A stretch of 64,000 nucleotides of DNA from JBCDJG01 sp038748065 (GCA_038748065.1 JBCDJG010000012.1:32154-96153), one strand, 5' to 3'. Shown: positions 38,101 to 45,943, numbered from the stretch's first letter. Numbers and translations are program-made. Notes: generated by a model not told the origin, from the sequence alone.

Positions 38101-40160
38101 TGCTTGTCGATGAATTCGATGCCAATATCTGGACGTTTGAAAGCCTCGAAGCAATTGAACTGCCCAGCGGCGCTCAAATCAGCGAGACATTAGAAGACGA
38201 TAAGATTATCGTGACGATCGCATCCGAGAATCCGTCGAACTCGCCGCCCGCTAACCAGGTGCTTTCGCCCGGTGAGAGCACGAAGGCCATCTTCAGCCTC
38301 CGGTTGCGTGATGATGTCGACGATCGCCCGACAGAGATACCGAATACCGCTGTGCTTTCGGCAAGTTCACTGCCGGGTGAAGACGATGCCGAGCGTGACT
38401 ATCAGGTGGAGGATACCGACATCCTGCGGCTGCCGGCGCTAGACTTGCTCAAAGCCTGGAGCGGGCCGAACAACCCTGCGCTGCCCGGGGATACCATTAC
38501 CTTTACCCTGACGCTGCAGAACACCGGCGATGCGCCGGCGAATAATGTAGTGATCACGGACTCGCCCGACGACATTGGCGAACTGCAGGCGGGCAGCGTC
38601 AGCTCTACGGCTGGCACTGTCTCCAACGGCAACGCCCCTGGTGATACGGATATCGAGGTGGATGTCTTTACGGTGAACGGCGGCGCGCAGGCCGTGATTA
38701 CCTACAACGTCGTGGTACCGCTGCCATACCCGGCGGGTGTCGCGGAGCCCGAGCAACTGGTCAACCAGGCCACGGTAACCTCGACCGAGCTGCCCGATAT
38801 TTTGTCTGATGACCCTGCGACCGAACCCGTCGATGACGAGACGCTGGTGCCGATCCTGGCTGACCCGATCATGAGCGTCTCCAAGACAGACGGCGTTCTG
38901 CAGGCCATGCCCGGCGATGTCCTGACCTACCTGATCACCTACGGCAACCTCGGCAACCAGGACGCGACCGGCGTCATACTCACTGAAACCGTGCCGGATA
39001 ACACGACCTTCCTGCCCGGCCAGACCATGGCAAGCTGGGAGTGTGGGGGTGAGGTTGCGGCCGGCACGACCTGCATCATCGATATTGGCGAGTTGGCGGG
39101 CGCTGGCACCAGCTTCGTCGTGGACTTCGTGGTTGCCATCGATGATTCGGTGGATTCTTCTGTGGTCAGCATCTTTAACGAGGTATTCATCGAGGAAGAC
39201 GGCTTGGAGTTCCCGGATGTGCCCTCGGAGCCCTCGACCGACAGCGACACCGATCTTGATTTCCTGCAAGCGACGCCCAACCTGGTGATCGGCAAGGGCG
39301 ATGGCGGTATTTCAGTCGTACCCGGCCAGGGTTACTCCTACGGCATCATCTATGGCAACACCGGCAACCAGGAAGCCACCGGCGTAGTGCTCACCGAGAC
39401 GGTGCCCCTGTACACCACCTTCAACGACGCCCTCAGCTCAGACGGCTGGATCTGTGACGGTATCGCGCCGGGCTCGATCTGCGAGATCGACGTAGGCAGT
39501 CTGCCGGCTAACAGCGGCGGTGTGGCCAGCTTCGGTTTGTTCACGGATTTCCCGGCGGAAGCGGGTGTTGATCTGATCGATAACACCGCGGTGCTGGCAG
39601 ACGACGGCGCCAATACCATTGTTGGCCAGCTTGAAGTTGAAGCCTCAGACGATACGCCGCTGATTGCGACGCCGGATATGGTGGTGCAGAAAACCACCGG
39701 CGCTGCCTCGGTCCTCGTGGGCGATGTGATTGTGTATGACGTGGTGTACCGACAACAAGGTAATCAGGACGCGACCGGTGTTATCGTTCGCGAAATTGTG
39801 CCGCTTGGCACGGAGTACGTCGCTGAGGCGAGCTCTCCAGAGTGGAGCTGTACTGATGGAGCCCCGGGCGGCTCGATCTGCGTTATAGATATCGGATTCT
39901 TTGAAGCCGGAGCCTCTGGCGAGGCGACCTTTGCGGTGAGGGTGCTGGAAACTCCTGCCTCTGGCGAGATCGTCAACATCGTCGAGACGAATAATGACGG
40001 CGTCAATGGGCTCGACCCCACTCCGCCGAACAATGCGGATATCGTGCGAACGACCGTTATCATGGCCAGCATCCCAGTCTGGCGCACCGAGTGGGTCGCG
40101 CTGCTCTGCCTGCTGCTGTGCCTGTTGGCGAGCCGGCAGCTGCGTAGACGCGTATACTGA
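32181..40160 (+). CDS. Giant exported DUF11-repeat surface protein with sorting-like tail
   Basis: This 2659-residue protein starts at TTG behind AGGGGGAG; no other in-frame start precedes the signal peptide (cleavage near AAVYAQ). It is a chain of Ig-like DUF11/fimbrial-isopeptide-type domains with KxVxG...PGDxxTYxIxxxNxG openings. The last four begin near residues 2086, 2231, 2368 and 2500 and are the most alike (YGNLGNQDATGVILTETVPD against YGNTGNQEATGVVLTETVPL). The C terminus is IPVWRTEWVALLCLLLCLLA plus RQLRRRVY. It is probably a long stalk or adhesin on the cell surface. By eye the middle (about 34100-38300) is less GC-rich than the ends. Confidence 0.8.
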   Translation: MPGKTAHDVRRWLQIATVPAGLAMASAAVYAQSPEITVSGLPAEPLIGEQFCVDASFTNGANTTGFGPYLIITGDEGLSGVSISYVDIMPELEFIGTFDASGTLIDPISETIINGSEGGVAYDAFYPIGSVEGDTPPLVMEICGVIDIGAEPNVPLEVTITPGFEFGDTATGENGAILGPTFTSTVTPQIARVSKDNSAPEAERPPGPSHPFTYSYTLDISQGLTLNDVFLEDILPVELQYTGGPIDITAPLGVGCEVTGLPNFEPTPGGKLVVECDSVTGTTGAQDLFVTLPVYITDILDESIDETELIVNTVNVSYDYEGDVFDDDDTSEVLARHVAVQKSVAGGGNVPGAALTYTINFQVTDYPENADDIGANVLVVTDNLPDGLTFEGNLGLFLNGIESPLGDLNTNTTVNDDTPSAGATEIIWDLAAAIDPGDPRVPNATEGRLEYEASIDERYDDPDGPVQAGDNLSNSIQGNYMLDLGASGDDGSSGNAEIAQNEPDKVLTDPADGDMVTIMPGSLVTFTLSVEVPAGSTTDLIIADFLPSPVFDVSEDEPDVFFDEGPTADVDIDTGSNAVILDYGDIDSPTPTSIEVRIVARVTSDPYADELFLTNLMQTSYSNTNGQSFTDQDVAGILVGAPELAITKGIASVANDNAELDPDPVGTPVDSDASGADASDTVSYRITVENVGTQPAFTVTVRDPEVDGLSCDQSSIEITDGEGASVSAESGDLADPDGLVISGLAANEGDVGPPYGEDTIFIDIDCTLESDVTPLQEIVNTASVTWTATDDGNDIPFPAITDDATVVIAAPSIRKTIVGIEPNYTEDLFRAQIGEIVTYRVEIDIPEGVSPDVQFEDFLDVGLAHVDVISLEFPAGVLSSVGDEDFILANNLGYLSAGGGPEAPDRRLVFGEGINDNGFGDITNEDEDNSTTETIILEYRARVLNSSQNVNASQVRNRARFYWKPADSERTNVQARARRVTIVEPAIRVVKTLTPAVGDNTTPPAVDITFEHTGASTGDAYDLVLTDKLPIDFNVAGAPPVVTVSGDCTGNATVDREDFSDKVTVTLETFELGSGVCNVSFATDLRQDLPAGVQLENCAELEWHSLYSFDQPLDRPPTNTIGVERTGDVAEPGGSANTYNATGCDIYQVFGVGIIKDVFETGQSHTDETPGTPPGTEALTIGETVDFELIVTLPLADALNLEVTDLLPRTEMVLELVDARTTFVGSRLTPSNPDPDPVIIDTNDDQIPDQVTLDYGQVAHEFDDDTIIGEPDRIRIIVEAKVLDVAANTNNDREANQALVRFFPDTNASDDFPLELVEPILEIEKTGDRERVEASDPVTYTVTVRHSPNSRTDAQGLVLDDLLPAELVLDEDSVMEGAFCTDSPEDGPSGSGQRVSATWIQFDLGAICEITFSATVSVDAVSGETIPNKAEIAWSSLNEGEQPNDADDREYTLSSTWEVVVSEPGLFKEITATSVPGTSARLLGDSKLTIGEEATFSILATFPDGTTLDARLQDQLPDNGVALRVESSRIVTIGEDLVLSANEGEPGIDCNPASIDCVAWVLGTVVNQPDEQPSLDPNDSILFEVVAVVLDDAMNSGAPGEDDDLVNVSQLTSSESTLTDTDSFDVVEPQLRIQKQTSNGTAEKTTSANEREFFTLIISHQSDSTAAARSIEIQDTLSDQMLWVSDDDVVQDCAPAANFEVLGPGEGLSGQVIMSFDVLTLEQRECEITFPVDMSPDLPIRGTFLNRVDLLWESAPGSDESRTYVDRARALLVSVEEAAVVKLVRGTALPETGSSEFQPELEDVNIGERVEYAIALRFAEGETSSVVIEDTYQSDGDGQLELTGGELLSIGSNITILDGPAEPVFDGNVVTVDFGTVRNSGESAEDLADTVIYRLELRATDVDANTAGDLLSNEVELRYAGLAGATLIENDSVSIEVVEPELTIDKTFVDLTGDVATIEIEIGNTGSGPAYDLMLVDEFDANIWTFESLEAIELPSGAQISETLEDDKIIVTIASENPSNSPPANQVLSPGESTKAIFSLRLRDDVDDRPTEIPNTAVLSASSLPGEDDAERDYQVEDTDILRLPALDLLKAWSGPNNPALPGDTITFTLTLQNTGDAPANNVVITDSPDDIGELQAGSVSSTAGTVSNGNAPGDTDIEVDVFTVNGGAQAVITYNVVVPLPYPAGVAEPEQLVNQATVTSTELPDILSDDPATEPVDDETLVPILADPIMSVSKTDGVLQAMPGDVLTYLITYGNLGNQDATGVILTETVPDNTTFLPGQTMASWECGGEVAAGTTCIIDIGELAGAGTSFVVDFVVAIDDSVDSSVVSIFNEVFIEEDGLEFPDVPSEPSTDSDTDLDFLQATPNLVIGKGDGGISVVPGQGYSYGIIYGNTGNQEATGVVLTETVPLYTTFNDALSSDGWICDGIAPGSICEIDVGSLPANSGGVASFGLFTDFPAEAGVDLIDNTAVLADDGANTIVGQLEVEASDDTPLIATPDMVVQKTTGAASVLVGDVIVYDVVYRQQGNQDATGVIVREIVPLGTEYVAEASSPEWSCTDGAPGGSICVIDIGFFEAGASGEATFAVRVLETPASGEIVNIVETNNDGVNGLDPTPPNNADIVRTTVIMASIPVWRTEWVALLCLLLCLLASRQLRRRVY

Positions 40161-40194
40161 AGGCACAGCCAACTCAGGCGACCCTCGAAACTAA

Positions 40195-42585
40195 ATGGCC
40201 AAGAGAAAGAAAGCGGCGGATCCTCACGCGGCGCGTGAGGCCTCTCGCTACGATAAGCCCATCCCCAGCCGCGAGTTCATTCTGGATTTGCTCACCCAGG
40301 CTGGCGAACCACTGCAGCACGCGCAGATCGCCCGGGAACTGAAACTCAATGATCACGAAGACGTTGAGGCCCTGCGCAAGCGCCTGCGGGCGATGGAGCG
40401 CGATGGCCAGCTCATGCTCAACCGACGGGGCGCCTATGGCCTGGTAGACAGGCTGCATCTTGTGCACTGTCGCATCCAGGGCCACCGCGATGGCTACGGC
40501 TTTGGCATCCCCGTTGACGGCTCTGAGGATATCTACCTCAATGCGCGGCAGATGAACTTCGTGTTTGATGGCGACGAGGCGCTGGTCAACGTCACGGGTG
40601 AGGATCGCCGCGGTCGGCTTGAGGGCAAGGTCGTCGAAGTGCTGGAACGCGAAGAGGGACGTCGATTGGTTGGCCGTTATCAGGAGGAGAGTGGGATTGG
40701 CTTCCTGGTGCCGGATAACCCGCGTATCAGCCAGCACATACTGATACCCCCGAAAGACAAGGCCGGCGCTGGCAACGGCCAGATCGTTACGGCGGAAATC
40801 ACGCACTATCCCACGCGGCAGCTGGGTGCGAAGGGCCGCGTGATCGAGATACTGGGTGATCACCTTGACCCGGGGCTGGAGATCGATGTGGCCATCCGCT
40901 CCCACGATATTCCCTACGAATGGCCTGAGGCCGTGCTCGCTGAGGCCGCCAGCCTTGAAGATGAGCCCCTCGATGCAGACAAACGCCACCGCGCGGATTT
41001 GCGTGAGCTTGGCTTTGTTACCATCGATGGCGAAGACGCCCGCGATTTCGACGATGCGGTGTACTGTGAAAAGCGCCGCAGCGGCTGGCGGCTGTGGGTG
41101 GCGATAGCCGACGTATCCCACTACGTGCGGCCCGGTGCACCGCTGGATGAAGAGGCCGACAAGCGCGGTAACTCCGTGTACTTCCCGGAGCGCGTTGTGC
41201 CCATGCTGCCAGAGGCCCTGTCCAACGGCCTGTGCTCGCTAAAACCTGCCGTTGATCGCTTGGCGATGGTCTGTGAGATGGAGTTGAGTAAGGCCGGTAG
41301 CCTGACTGGCTATCACTTCTACGAGGCCGTGATTCACTCTCACGCGCGTTTAACCTACACGCAGGTCGGCGAAGTACTCGAAACCGGCAAGCACCCCGAG
41401 GTCGACAAAGGCCGTGTGCCGGACCTTAAGCGCCTGCACAGCCTGTATAAGGTTTTGCGCGCTGCCCGTGATACTCGGGGCGCAATCGATTTTGAGACAG
41501 TGGAAACCCGGATCATCTTCGATGCGCAGCGCAAAATAGAGGCCATTGTGCCGGTGCAGCGCAACGACGCGCACAAGCTGATTGAGGAGTGCATGCTCTG
41601 CGCCAACGTGGCCGCTGCGCGCTTTTTTGAAGAATCGGGCCTACCCGCGCTCTACCGCGTGCATGACGGCCCGAGTGAGGAGCGCCTGGAAAATCTCAGG
41701 ACCTTTCTTGGCGAGTTGGGCCTGAACCTTGGCGGTGGCGACTCTCCGACGCCAGAGCACTACCAGGCGCTGATGGCTGATGTCGAAGCGCGAGAGGATA
41801 CGTCTGTCATCCAAACCATGATGCTGCGATCCCTGAGCCAGGCGGTCTACCACCCTGAAAACCGTGGCCACTTTGGCTTGCATTACCCGGCCTATGCGCA
41901 CTTCACCTCGCCGATTCGCCGCTACCCCGATCTGCTGGTGCACCGCGGCTTGCGAGCCCTGATTCGTTCCGAGGCGGACGCCAGTGGCGTACGCAGGATT
42001 GATGGAGCCCAGCCCATCCCGCGGGAGCGCATCTACCCCTATGACATTGCGCGCATGGCGGCGCTGGGAGAGCACTGCTCGATGACGGAGCGGCGCGCCG
42101 ATGACGCCACCCGTGAGGTGCAGGCCTGGCTGAAGTGTGAATACCTGCAGTATCACGTCGGTGACGAGTTCGACGGCGTGATCGCTGCGGTAACCAGCTT
42201 CGGGCTGTTTGTGGAGCTCAAAGACTTATACATAGAGGGCCTTGTTCATATCAGCGCCCTGCCTGGTGACTATTACAATTTCGATCATGCCCACCAGCGC
42301 CTGGTGGGCGAGCGCTCGGGTCGGGTCTATGGCCTGGGTGCCGCTGTGAGGGTGCAGGTTGCCCGGGTTGATCTGGATGACAAGAAGATTGACCTGGAAC
42401 TCCTGGATGCTTCAGCTCCTGCAAAACGCGAGGATGGCGACGGGCCCAAGCCGAAAAAGAACAAGGGTAAACGAGGCCCCGCCAACCGCAATGACGGCGG
42501 CAAGGGTAAGAAGGCGGGTGCCCGAAAAACCAAGGGCGGTAAGACTGGCCGTAAGCGTAAGACCGGCCTGCGCAAACACTACTGA
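40195..42585 (+). CDS. rnr: Ribonuclease R
   Basis: This 796-residue 3'-5' exoribonuclease degrades structured RNA and matures rRNA/tmRNA. Order: N-terminal winged helix (LDLLTQAGEPLQHAQIAREL), cold-shock domains (HRDGYGFGIPVDGSEDIYL), the RNB catalytic domain with FVTIDGEDARDFDDAVYCEK (the four Asp that bind Mg), YAHFTSPIRRYPDLLVHR, then an S1 domain (GDEFDGVIAAVTSFGLFVEL) and a Lys/Arg/Gly-rich tail (GRKRKTGLRKHY). Length and order fit E. coli RNase R. It is followed after 15 bases by rlmB, the usual partner. Confidence 0.96.
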   Translation: MAKRKKAADPHAAREASRYDKPIPSREFILDLLTQAGEPLQHAQIARELKLNDHEDVEALRKRLRAMERDGQLMLNRRGAYGLVDRLHLVHCRIQGHRDGYGFGIPVDGSEDIYLNARQMNFVFDGDEALVNVTGEDRRGRLEGKVVEVLEREEGRRLVGRYQEESGIGFLVPDNPRISQHILIPPKDKAGAGNGQIVTAEITHYPTRQLGAKGRVIEILGDHLDPGLEIDVAIRSHDIPYEWPEAVLAEAASLEDEPLDADKRHRADLRELGFVTIDGEDARDFDDAVYCEKRRSGWRLWVAIADVSHYVRPGAPLDEEADKRGNSVYFPERVVPMLPEALSNGLCSLKPAVDRLAMVCEMELSKAGSLTGYHFYEAVIHSHARLTYTQVGEVLETGKHPEVDKGRVPDLKRLHSLYKVLRAARDTRGAIDFETVETRIIFDAQRKIEAIVPVQRNDAHKLIEECMLCANVAAARFFEESGLPALYRVHDGPSEERLENLRTFLGELGLNLGGGDSPTPEHYQALMADVEAREDTSVIQTMMLRSLSQAVYHPENRGHFGLHYPAYAHFTSPIRRYPDLLVHRGLRALIRSEADASGVRRIDGAQPIPRERIYPYDIARMAALGEHCSMTERRADDATREVQAWLKCEYLQYHVGDEFDGVIAAVTSFGLFVELKDLYIEGLVHISALPGDYYNFDHAHQRLVGERSGRVYGLGAAVRVQVARVDLDDKKIDLELLDASAPAKREDGDGPKPKKNKGKRGPANRNDGGKGKKAGARKTKGGKTGRKRKTGLRKHY

Positions 42586-42600
42586 TGCGGTAAAGGGCCT

Positions 42601-43365
42601 ATGCAGTATATCTACGGCATTCACTCGGTAGACAGCCTGCTGCGCAGCAATCCGCGCTCCGTGCAGCGTCTCTGGGTGCAAGAGGGTCGCGATGATAAGC
42701 GCATCCGCGCCCTGCTCGAGCTGGCCCAAAACCAGGGTGTGCCCGTTGCCCGCGAGCCAAAGCAAGATCTCGACGATATGGTCGAGGGTCGGCACCAGGG
42801 CGTAGTAGCTGAAACCTTCGACGCGCCCATAAAGGGCGACATCAGCCAGCCCAACCTGTGGCAGGACAAAGCGCTGATGCGCCATGTCGAGGCAAAGGAT
42901 GGCACCCTACTGATTTTAGCCCTCGACGGCGTCACCGACCCCCATAATCTGGGCGCCTGCCTCAGAAGTGCTGACGCCGCAGGTGTAGATGCCGTCATCG
43001 TACCCAAGGACAAGTCCGCCTATCTCAATGCTACGGTTCGCAAGGTCGCCTGCGGCGCCGCCGAAGTCGTGCCCTTCGTACGCGTGACCAACATGGCCCG
43101 TACCCTCGAAGCGCTGAAGGAGCGCGGCGTCTGGCTCTATGGCACCGCCGGCGAATCCAGCAGCTCGCTGTACGACCACGACCTCACCGGCAAGGTCTGC
43201 CTGGTGATGGGCGCCGAAGGTGCCGGCCTCAGACGGCTGACCCGTGAGCTCTGCGATCACCTGGTGCAACTCCCCATGGCCGGCTCCGTGAGCAGCCTGA
43301 ACGTGTCAGTCGCCACCGGCGTCTGCCTCTTCGAAGTTGTCCGCCAGAGAAGCAAACAGCCCTAA
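42601..43365 (+). CDS. rlmB: 23S rRNA (guanosine-2'-O-)-methyltransferase RlmB
   Basis: This 254-residue SpoU/TrmH-family enzyme methylates the ribose of a 23S rRNA guanosine (G2251 in E. coli) using S-adenosylmethionine. An N-terminal substrate-binding domain (YIYGIHSVDSLLRSNP) is followed by the knotted SPOUT fold: ALDGVTDPHNLGACLRSADA, VMGAEGAGLRRLTRELCD, and PMAGSVSSLNVSVATGVCLF. All three SPOUT motifs are intact. Position after rnr is the standard one. Confidence 0.95.
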   Translation: MQYIYGIHSVDSLLRSNPRSVQRLWVQEGRDDKRIRALLELAQNQGVPVAREPKQDLDDMVEGRHQGVVAETFDAPIKGDISQPNLWQDKALMRHVEAKDGTLLILALDGVTDPHNLGACLRSADAAGVDAVIVPKDKSAYLNATVRKVACGAAEVVPFVRVTNMARTLEALKERGVWLYGTAGESSSSLYDHDLTGKVCLVMGAEGAGLRRLTRELCDHLVQLPMAGSVSSLNVSVATGVCLFEVVRQRSKQP

Positions 43366-43453
43366 GTGTGGTTGGCGGCTCTGGGATTTTACTTTGATGT
43401 TGCTGGTGTAGCAGTCTGCTGGTTAGCCTGATGAGCGATAGAGGGGCCGAGTG

Positions 43454-43508
43454 CGGGGAGGCCTTTTCACAAAGCGTGTATCGGGGAGCGACTGAAAAGG
43501 CCACCCCG
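43454..43508 (+). repeat. Long inverted repeat in the rlmB-rpsF gap
   Basis: Arms of 16 bases, 43454-43469 (CGGGGAGGCCTTTTCA) and 43493-43508 (its complement with one A-A mismatch), enclose a 23-base loop. It could end the rnr-rlmB transcript or act in the leader, but lies upstream of the rpsF promoter. No T tract follows. The rest of the 312-base gap holds two 13-base copies of TGTTACGTTCCCT (43523-43535 and 43538-43550) and the promoter below; I see no gene in it. Confidence 0.6.
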
Positions 43509-43549
43509 TGGTCGGTCCCGGGTGTTACGTTCCCTGTTGTTACGTTCCC

Positions 43550-43578
43550 TTGCAGTGAGGTAAACAACCCGGTACACT
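43550..43578 (+). promoter_or_regulatory. Promoter of the rpsF ribosomal operon
   Basis: TTGCAG (43550-43555), a spacer of exactly 17, and TACACT (43573-43578). This leaves an untranslated leader of about 90 bases before rpsF, enough for a ribosomal-protein regulatory structure. The second TGTTACGTTCCCT repeat abuts the -35. Confidence 0.65.
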
Positions 43579-43677
43579 CCGCGCCTCAAAATTTGCCCGG
43601 CCGCCAAAAGCAGCCGATGTTCCTTGCCACACCGCGCCCCAGGTCGACGGGTGGCTTTAACCCGTAAGGAGCTCTAG

Positions 43678-44124
43678 ATGCGTCATTACGAGATCGTATT
43701 CATGGTCCATCCGGACCAGTCTGAGCAAGTGCCCGGCATGATCGAGCGCTACTCAAACACCATCACCAAAGACGGTGGCCAGGTGCACCGCCTGGAAGAT
43801 TGGGGTCGCCGCCAGCTGGCTTACCCGATCAACAAAATCCACAAGGCACACTACGTGCTGATGAACGTCGAAGCATCAAACGATGCGATGGACGAGCTGA
43901 CCACCACCTTCCGCTACAACGACGCGGTAATCCGCAATCTGGTTATGCGCCGCGACGACGCTGTGACCGGTGAATCCTTCATCATGAAGGCTGAAAAGGA
44001 AAGCCGTGAGCGCAAGAGCCGTTACGAGGAGCGTCAGTCGGCCGAGAAGCCGAGAGAAGACGCAGCCAAGGCCGAGGAAGCGCCAGCCGCTGAAGCGCCC
44101 GCCGAAGAGGCCACAGCAGAGTAA
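43678..44124 (+). CDS. rpsF: 30S ribosomal protein S6
   Basis: This 148-residue protein opens MRHYEIVFMVHPDQSEQVP and has EDWGRRQLAYPINKIHKAHY, the S6 signature, then VIRNLVMRRDDAVTGES. The C terminus has an Ala/Glu/Pro extension (AKAEEAPAAEAPAEE), longer than in E. coli S6 but common in gammaproteobacteria of this type. S6 binds S18 on the small subunit platform; its gene precedes rpsR by 36 bases. Confidence 0.97.
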   Translation: MRHYEIVFMVHPDQSEQVPGMIERYSNTITKDGGQVHRLEDWGRRQLAYPINKIHKAHYVLMNVEASNDAMDELTTTFRYNDAVIRNLVMRRDDAVTGESFIMKAEKESRERKSRYEERQSAEKPREDAAKAEEAPAAEAPAEEATAE

Positions 44125-44160
44125 TCTGCCGGCCCGAACCGATTGTAGAGGATTAGTCTC

Positions 44161-44388
44161 ATGGCACGTTTTTTCCGTCGTCGTAAGTTTTGCCGTTTCA
44201 CCGCCGAAGGCGTTAAAGAGATCGATTACAAGGATCTCGACACCCTGAAGGCCTATGTCAGTGAAACCGGCAAAATCGTACCCAGCCGGATCACCGGCAC
44301 CAAAGCTAAATACCAGCGCCAGCTGGCAACGGCCGTAAAGCGCGCACGCTATCTGGCGCTGCTACCCTACACGGATTCCCATAAGTAG
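44161..44388 (+). CDS. rpsR: 30S ribosomal protein S18
   Basis: This 75-residue protein opens MARFFRRRKFCRFTAEG, then IDYKDLDTLKAYVSETGKIV and PSRITGTKAKYQRQLATAVK, the S18 signature. It forms a heterodimer with S6 on the 30S subunit. AGAGGA lies before the ATG. Normal length. Confidence 0.98.
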   Translation: MARFFRRRKFCRFTAEGVKEIDYKDLDTLKAYVSETGKIVPSRITGTKAKYQRQLATAVKRARYLALLPYTDSHK

Positions 44389-44427
44389 GAATTCGTCCGC
44401 CCACGCATCCCGGTAGCGAGGCCTGAT

Positions 44428-45342
44428 ATGAAAGGCTTGGCAGAGTTCGTGATGCGTGGAAGGCTCCATGCCCTGGCGACTGTGGTGCTGGGTGCGGGGA
44501 GCATGTTGTTGTGTTGGATCAGTGCCGCGGTATTGGCGCTGGTCGCCCTGAGAAAGGGCGTGCAGGAAGCTGCCTGGATTCTGCTCTGGGCTTTGCTGCC
44601 GGCGGGTGCTGTTATGTTCGTTTACGGCGACAGCAGTCCCCTGGCCTTGCTAGTGGGGTCGATGGTCCTCGCCCTGGTACTGCGCGGCACGGTCAGCCTG
44701 GCGATTACCGTGCTCGCCAGTGCCGGGGTTGCCCTGGTCAGCGGGCTGTTGATGGTCGTCTTTGCTGGCGACTTTCTCGCTCAACTGGCGGCGGGTCTCA
44801 GCGAGTTTATCGCTGGCCTTGAAGCACAGCTGGCTGCCACGGGCGGAGAAGCGGTTGCTATGGGTCAGCCCAGCGCCGTTTGGCTGGCTGGCATGCTGGG
44901 CGCCGGCAATGGCATGTTGGCCATGCTGTGTGTTCTGCTGGCGCGCTACTGGCAGGCGGCGCTGTATAACCCCGGCGGTTTTGGGGAGGAGTTTCGGGCC
45001 CTGCGCTATCCACCCAGCATGTCAATGGGGCTGGTTCTGGGCTCTATTGCGGTGGCCGCACTGGGTACACAGTACGGCACGTGGGCCGTGGTGTTCATGG
45101 TGCCCCTGAGCTTCGCTGGCCTGGCGCTGGTGCACGCGAGGGCCGCCAGCCGTGGCTGGGGCACAACAGGCATGAGTGTCTTCTACCTGGCGTGGGTGGT
45201 GGTGGATCCAGTGAAGCTGATCGTTGTTTTTGCAGCGATCGCGGATAGCTGGTTTGATTTTCGCCAGCGCTGGGCCGCGGGGAGCGCGGGCAAGAGCGTG
45301 GCGAAAAAGGGTGATCGAGACGATCCCCCTGAGCAAGATTAG
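44428..45342 (+). CDS. DUF2232 (YybS-like) membrane protein
   Basis: This 304-residue protein has about eight hydrophobic segments, starting MKGLAEFVMRGRLHALATVV and ending VAAIADSWFDFRQRWAAG plus a charged tail. It stands between rpsR and rplI, where many gammaproteobacteria carry a DUF2232 gene. The role is not established. It is probably transcribed with the ribosomal genes. Confidence 0.85.
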   Translation: MKGLAEFVMRGRLHALATVVLGAGSMLLCWISAAVLALVALRKGVQEAAWILLWALLPAGAVMFVYGDSSPLALLVGSMVLALVLRGTVSLAITVLASAGVALVSGLLMVVFAGDFLAQLAAGLSEFIAGLEAQLAATGGEAVAMGQPSAVWLAGMLGAGNGMLAMLCVLLARYWQAALYNPGGFGEEFRALRYPPSMSMGLVLGSIAVAALGTQYGTWAVVFMVPLSFAGLALVHARAASRGWGTTGMSVFYLAWVVVDPVKLIVVFAAIADSWFDFRQRWAAGSAGKSVAKKGDRDDPPEQD

Positions 45343-45401
45343 ACAGTCATAGAGACAAACGGTTAAGCGGGAGCAGGGCTCCCACCAGAGAGGAAACAAC
45401 G

Positions 45402-45851
45402 ATGGAAGTCATACTGCTGGAAAAGATCAGCAACCTCGGCGATCTGGGCGACAAAGTGGTTGTTAAAGCCGGGTTTGGCCGCAACTACCTGATTCCCCAG
45501 GGCAAGGCCGTGCCTGCAAACGACGCCAATGTGGCGCAGTTTGAGACGCGTCGCGCGGAGCTTGAAGCTGCTGCCGCTGACGCGCTGTCAGCGGCCGAGG
45601 CCCGTGCCGAGACCATCAACGCCCTTGGCGTGGTCGAAATCACCGCCAATGCGGGAGAAGAGGGTAAGCTGTTCGGCTCCGTGGGTACCCGCGATATCGC
45701 CGAGGCCGTCAGCGGCCAAGGCTGCGAGATCGACAAAGCGGAAGTGCGTCTGCCTGAAGGCGCGCTGCGTGAACTGGGCGAGTATGAAATCGCGATACAG
45801 GTGCATGGCGACGTAACCGCCCACGTGGCGATCGCCGTCATACCCGAATAA
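45402..45851 (+). CDS. rplI: 50S ribosomal protein L9
   Basis: This 149-residue protein reads MEVILLEKISNLGDLGDKVV ... VKAGFGRNYLIPQGKAV, the L9 N-domain signature, a connecting helix (RRAELEAAAADALSAAEARA) and a C-domain (EEGKLFGSVGTRDIAEAV). AGAGAGGAAACA precedes the ATG. The last codons are included in a 24-base tandem repeat (see 45841-45912). Confidence 0.98.
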   Translation: MEVILLEKISNLGDLGDKVVVKAGFGRNYLIPQGKAVPANDANVAQFETRRAELEAAAADALSAAEARAETINALGVVEITANAGEEGKLFGSVGTRDIAEAVSGQGCEIDKAEVRLPEGALRELGEYEIAIQVHGDVTAHVAIAVIPE

Positions 45852-45912
45852 GCAGGGCAGGCTCTACCCGAATAAGCGGGGCAGGCTCTACCCGAATAAG
45901 CAGGGCAGGCTC
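45841..45912 (+). repeat. Three tandem 24-base repeats spanning the rplI stop
   Basis: Units at 45841-45864, 45865-45888 and 45889-45912 all start TACCCGAATAAGC and end GGGCAGGCTC, differing by one base (A or G at position 14). A diverged fourth start (TAGCCGACCC) follows. The first unit contains the end and stop codon of rplI, so later units copy that stop. The remaining gap up to dnaB (45913-46086) holds a hairpin and no gene. Confidence 0.93.
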
Positions 45913-45943
45913 TAGCCGACCCGATTAAGCAAGGGCCCCGTGG

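Noticed and set aside
43431..43667. A 78-codon open frame between rlmB and rpsF
   Set aside because: It runs through the inverted repeat and the rpsF promoter, has no ribosome binding site and no family-like composition.
45841..45912. CRISPR array
   Set aside because: The 24-base units are directly adjacent, with no spacers, so this is a plain tandem repeat.
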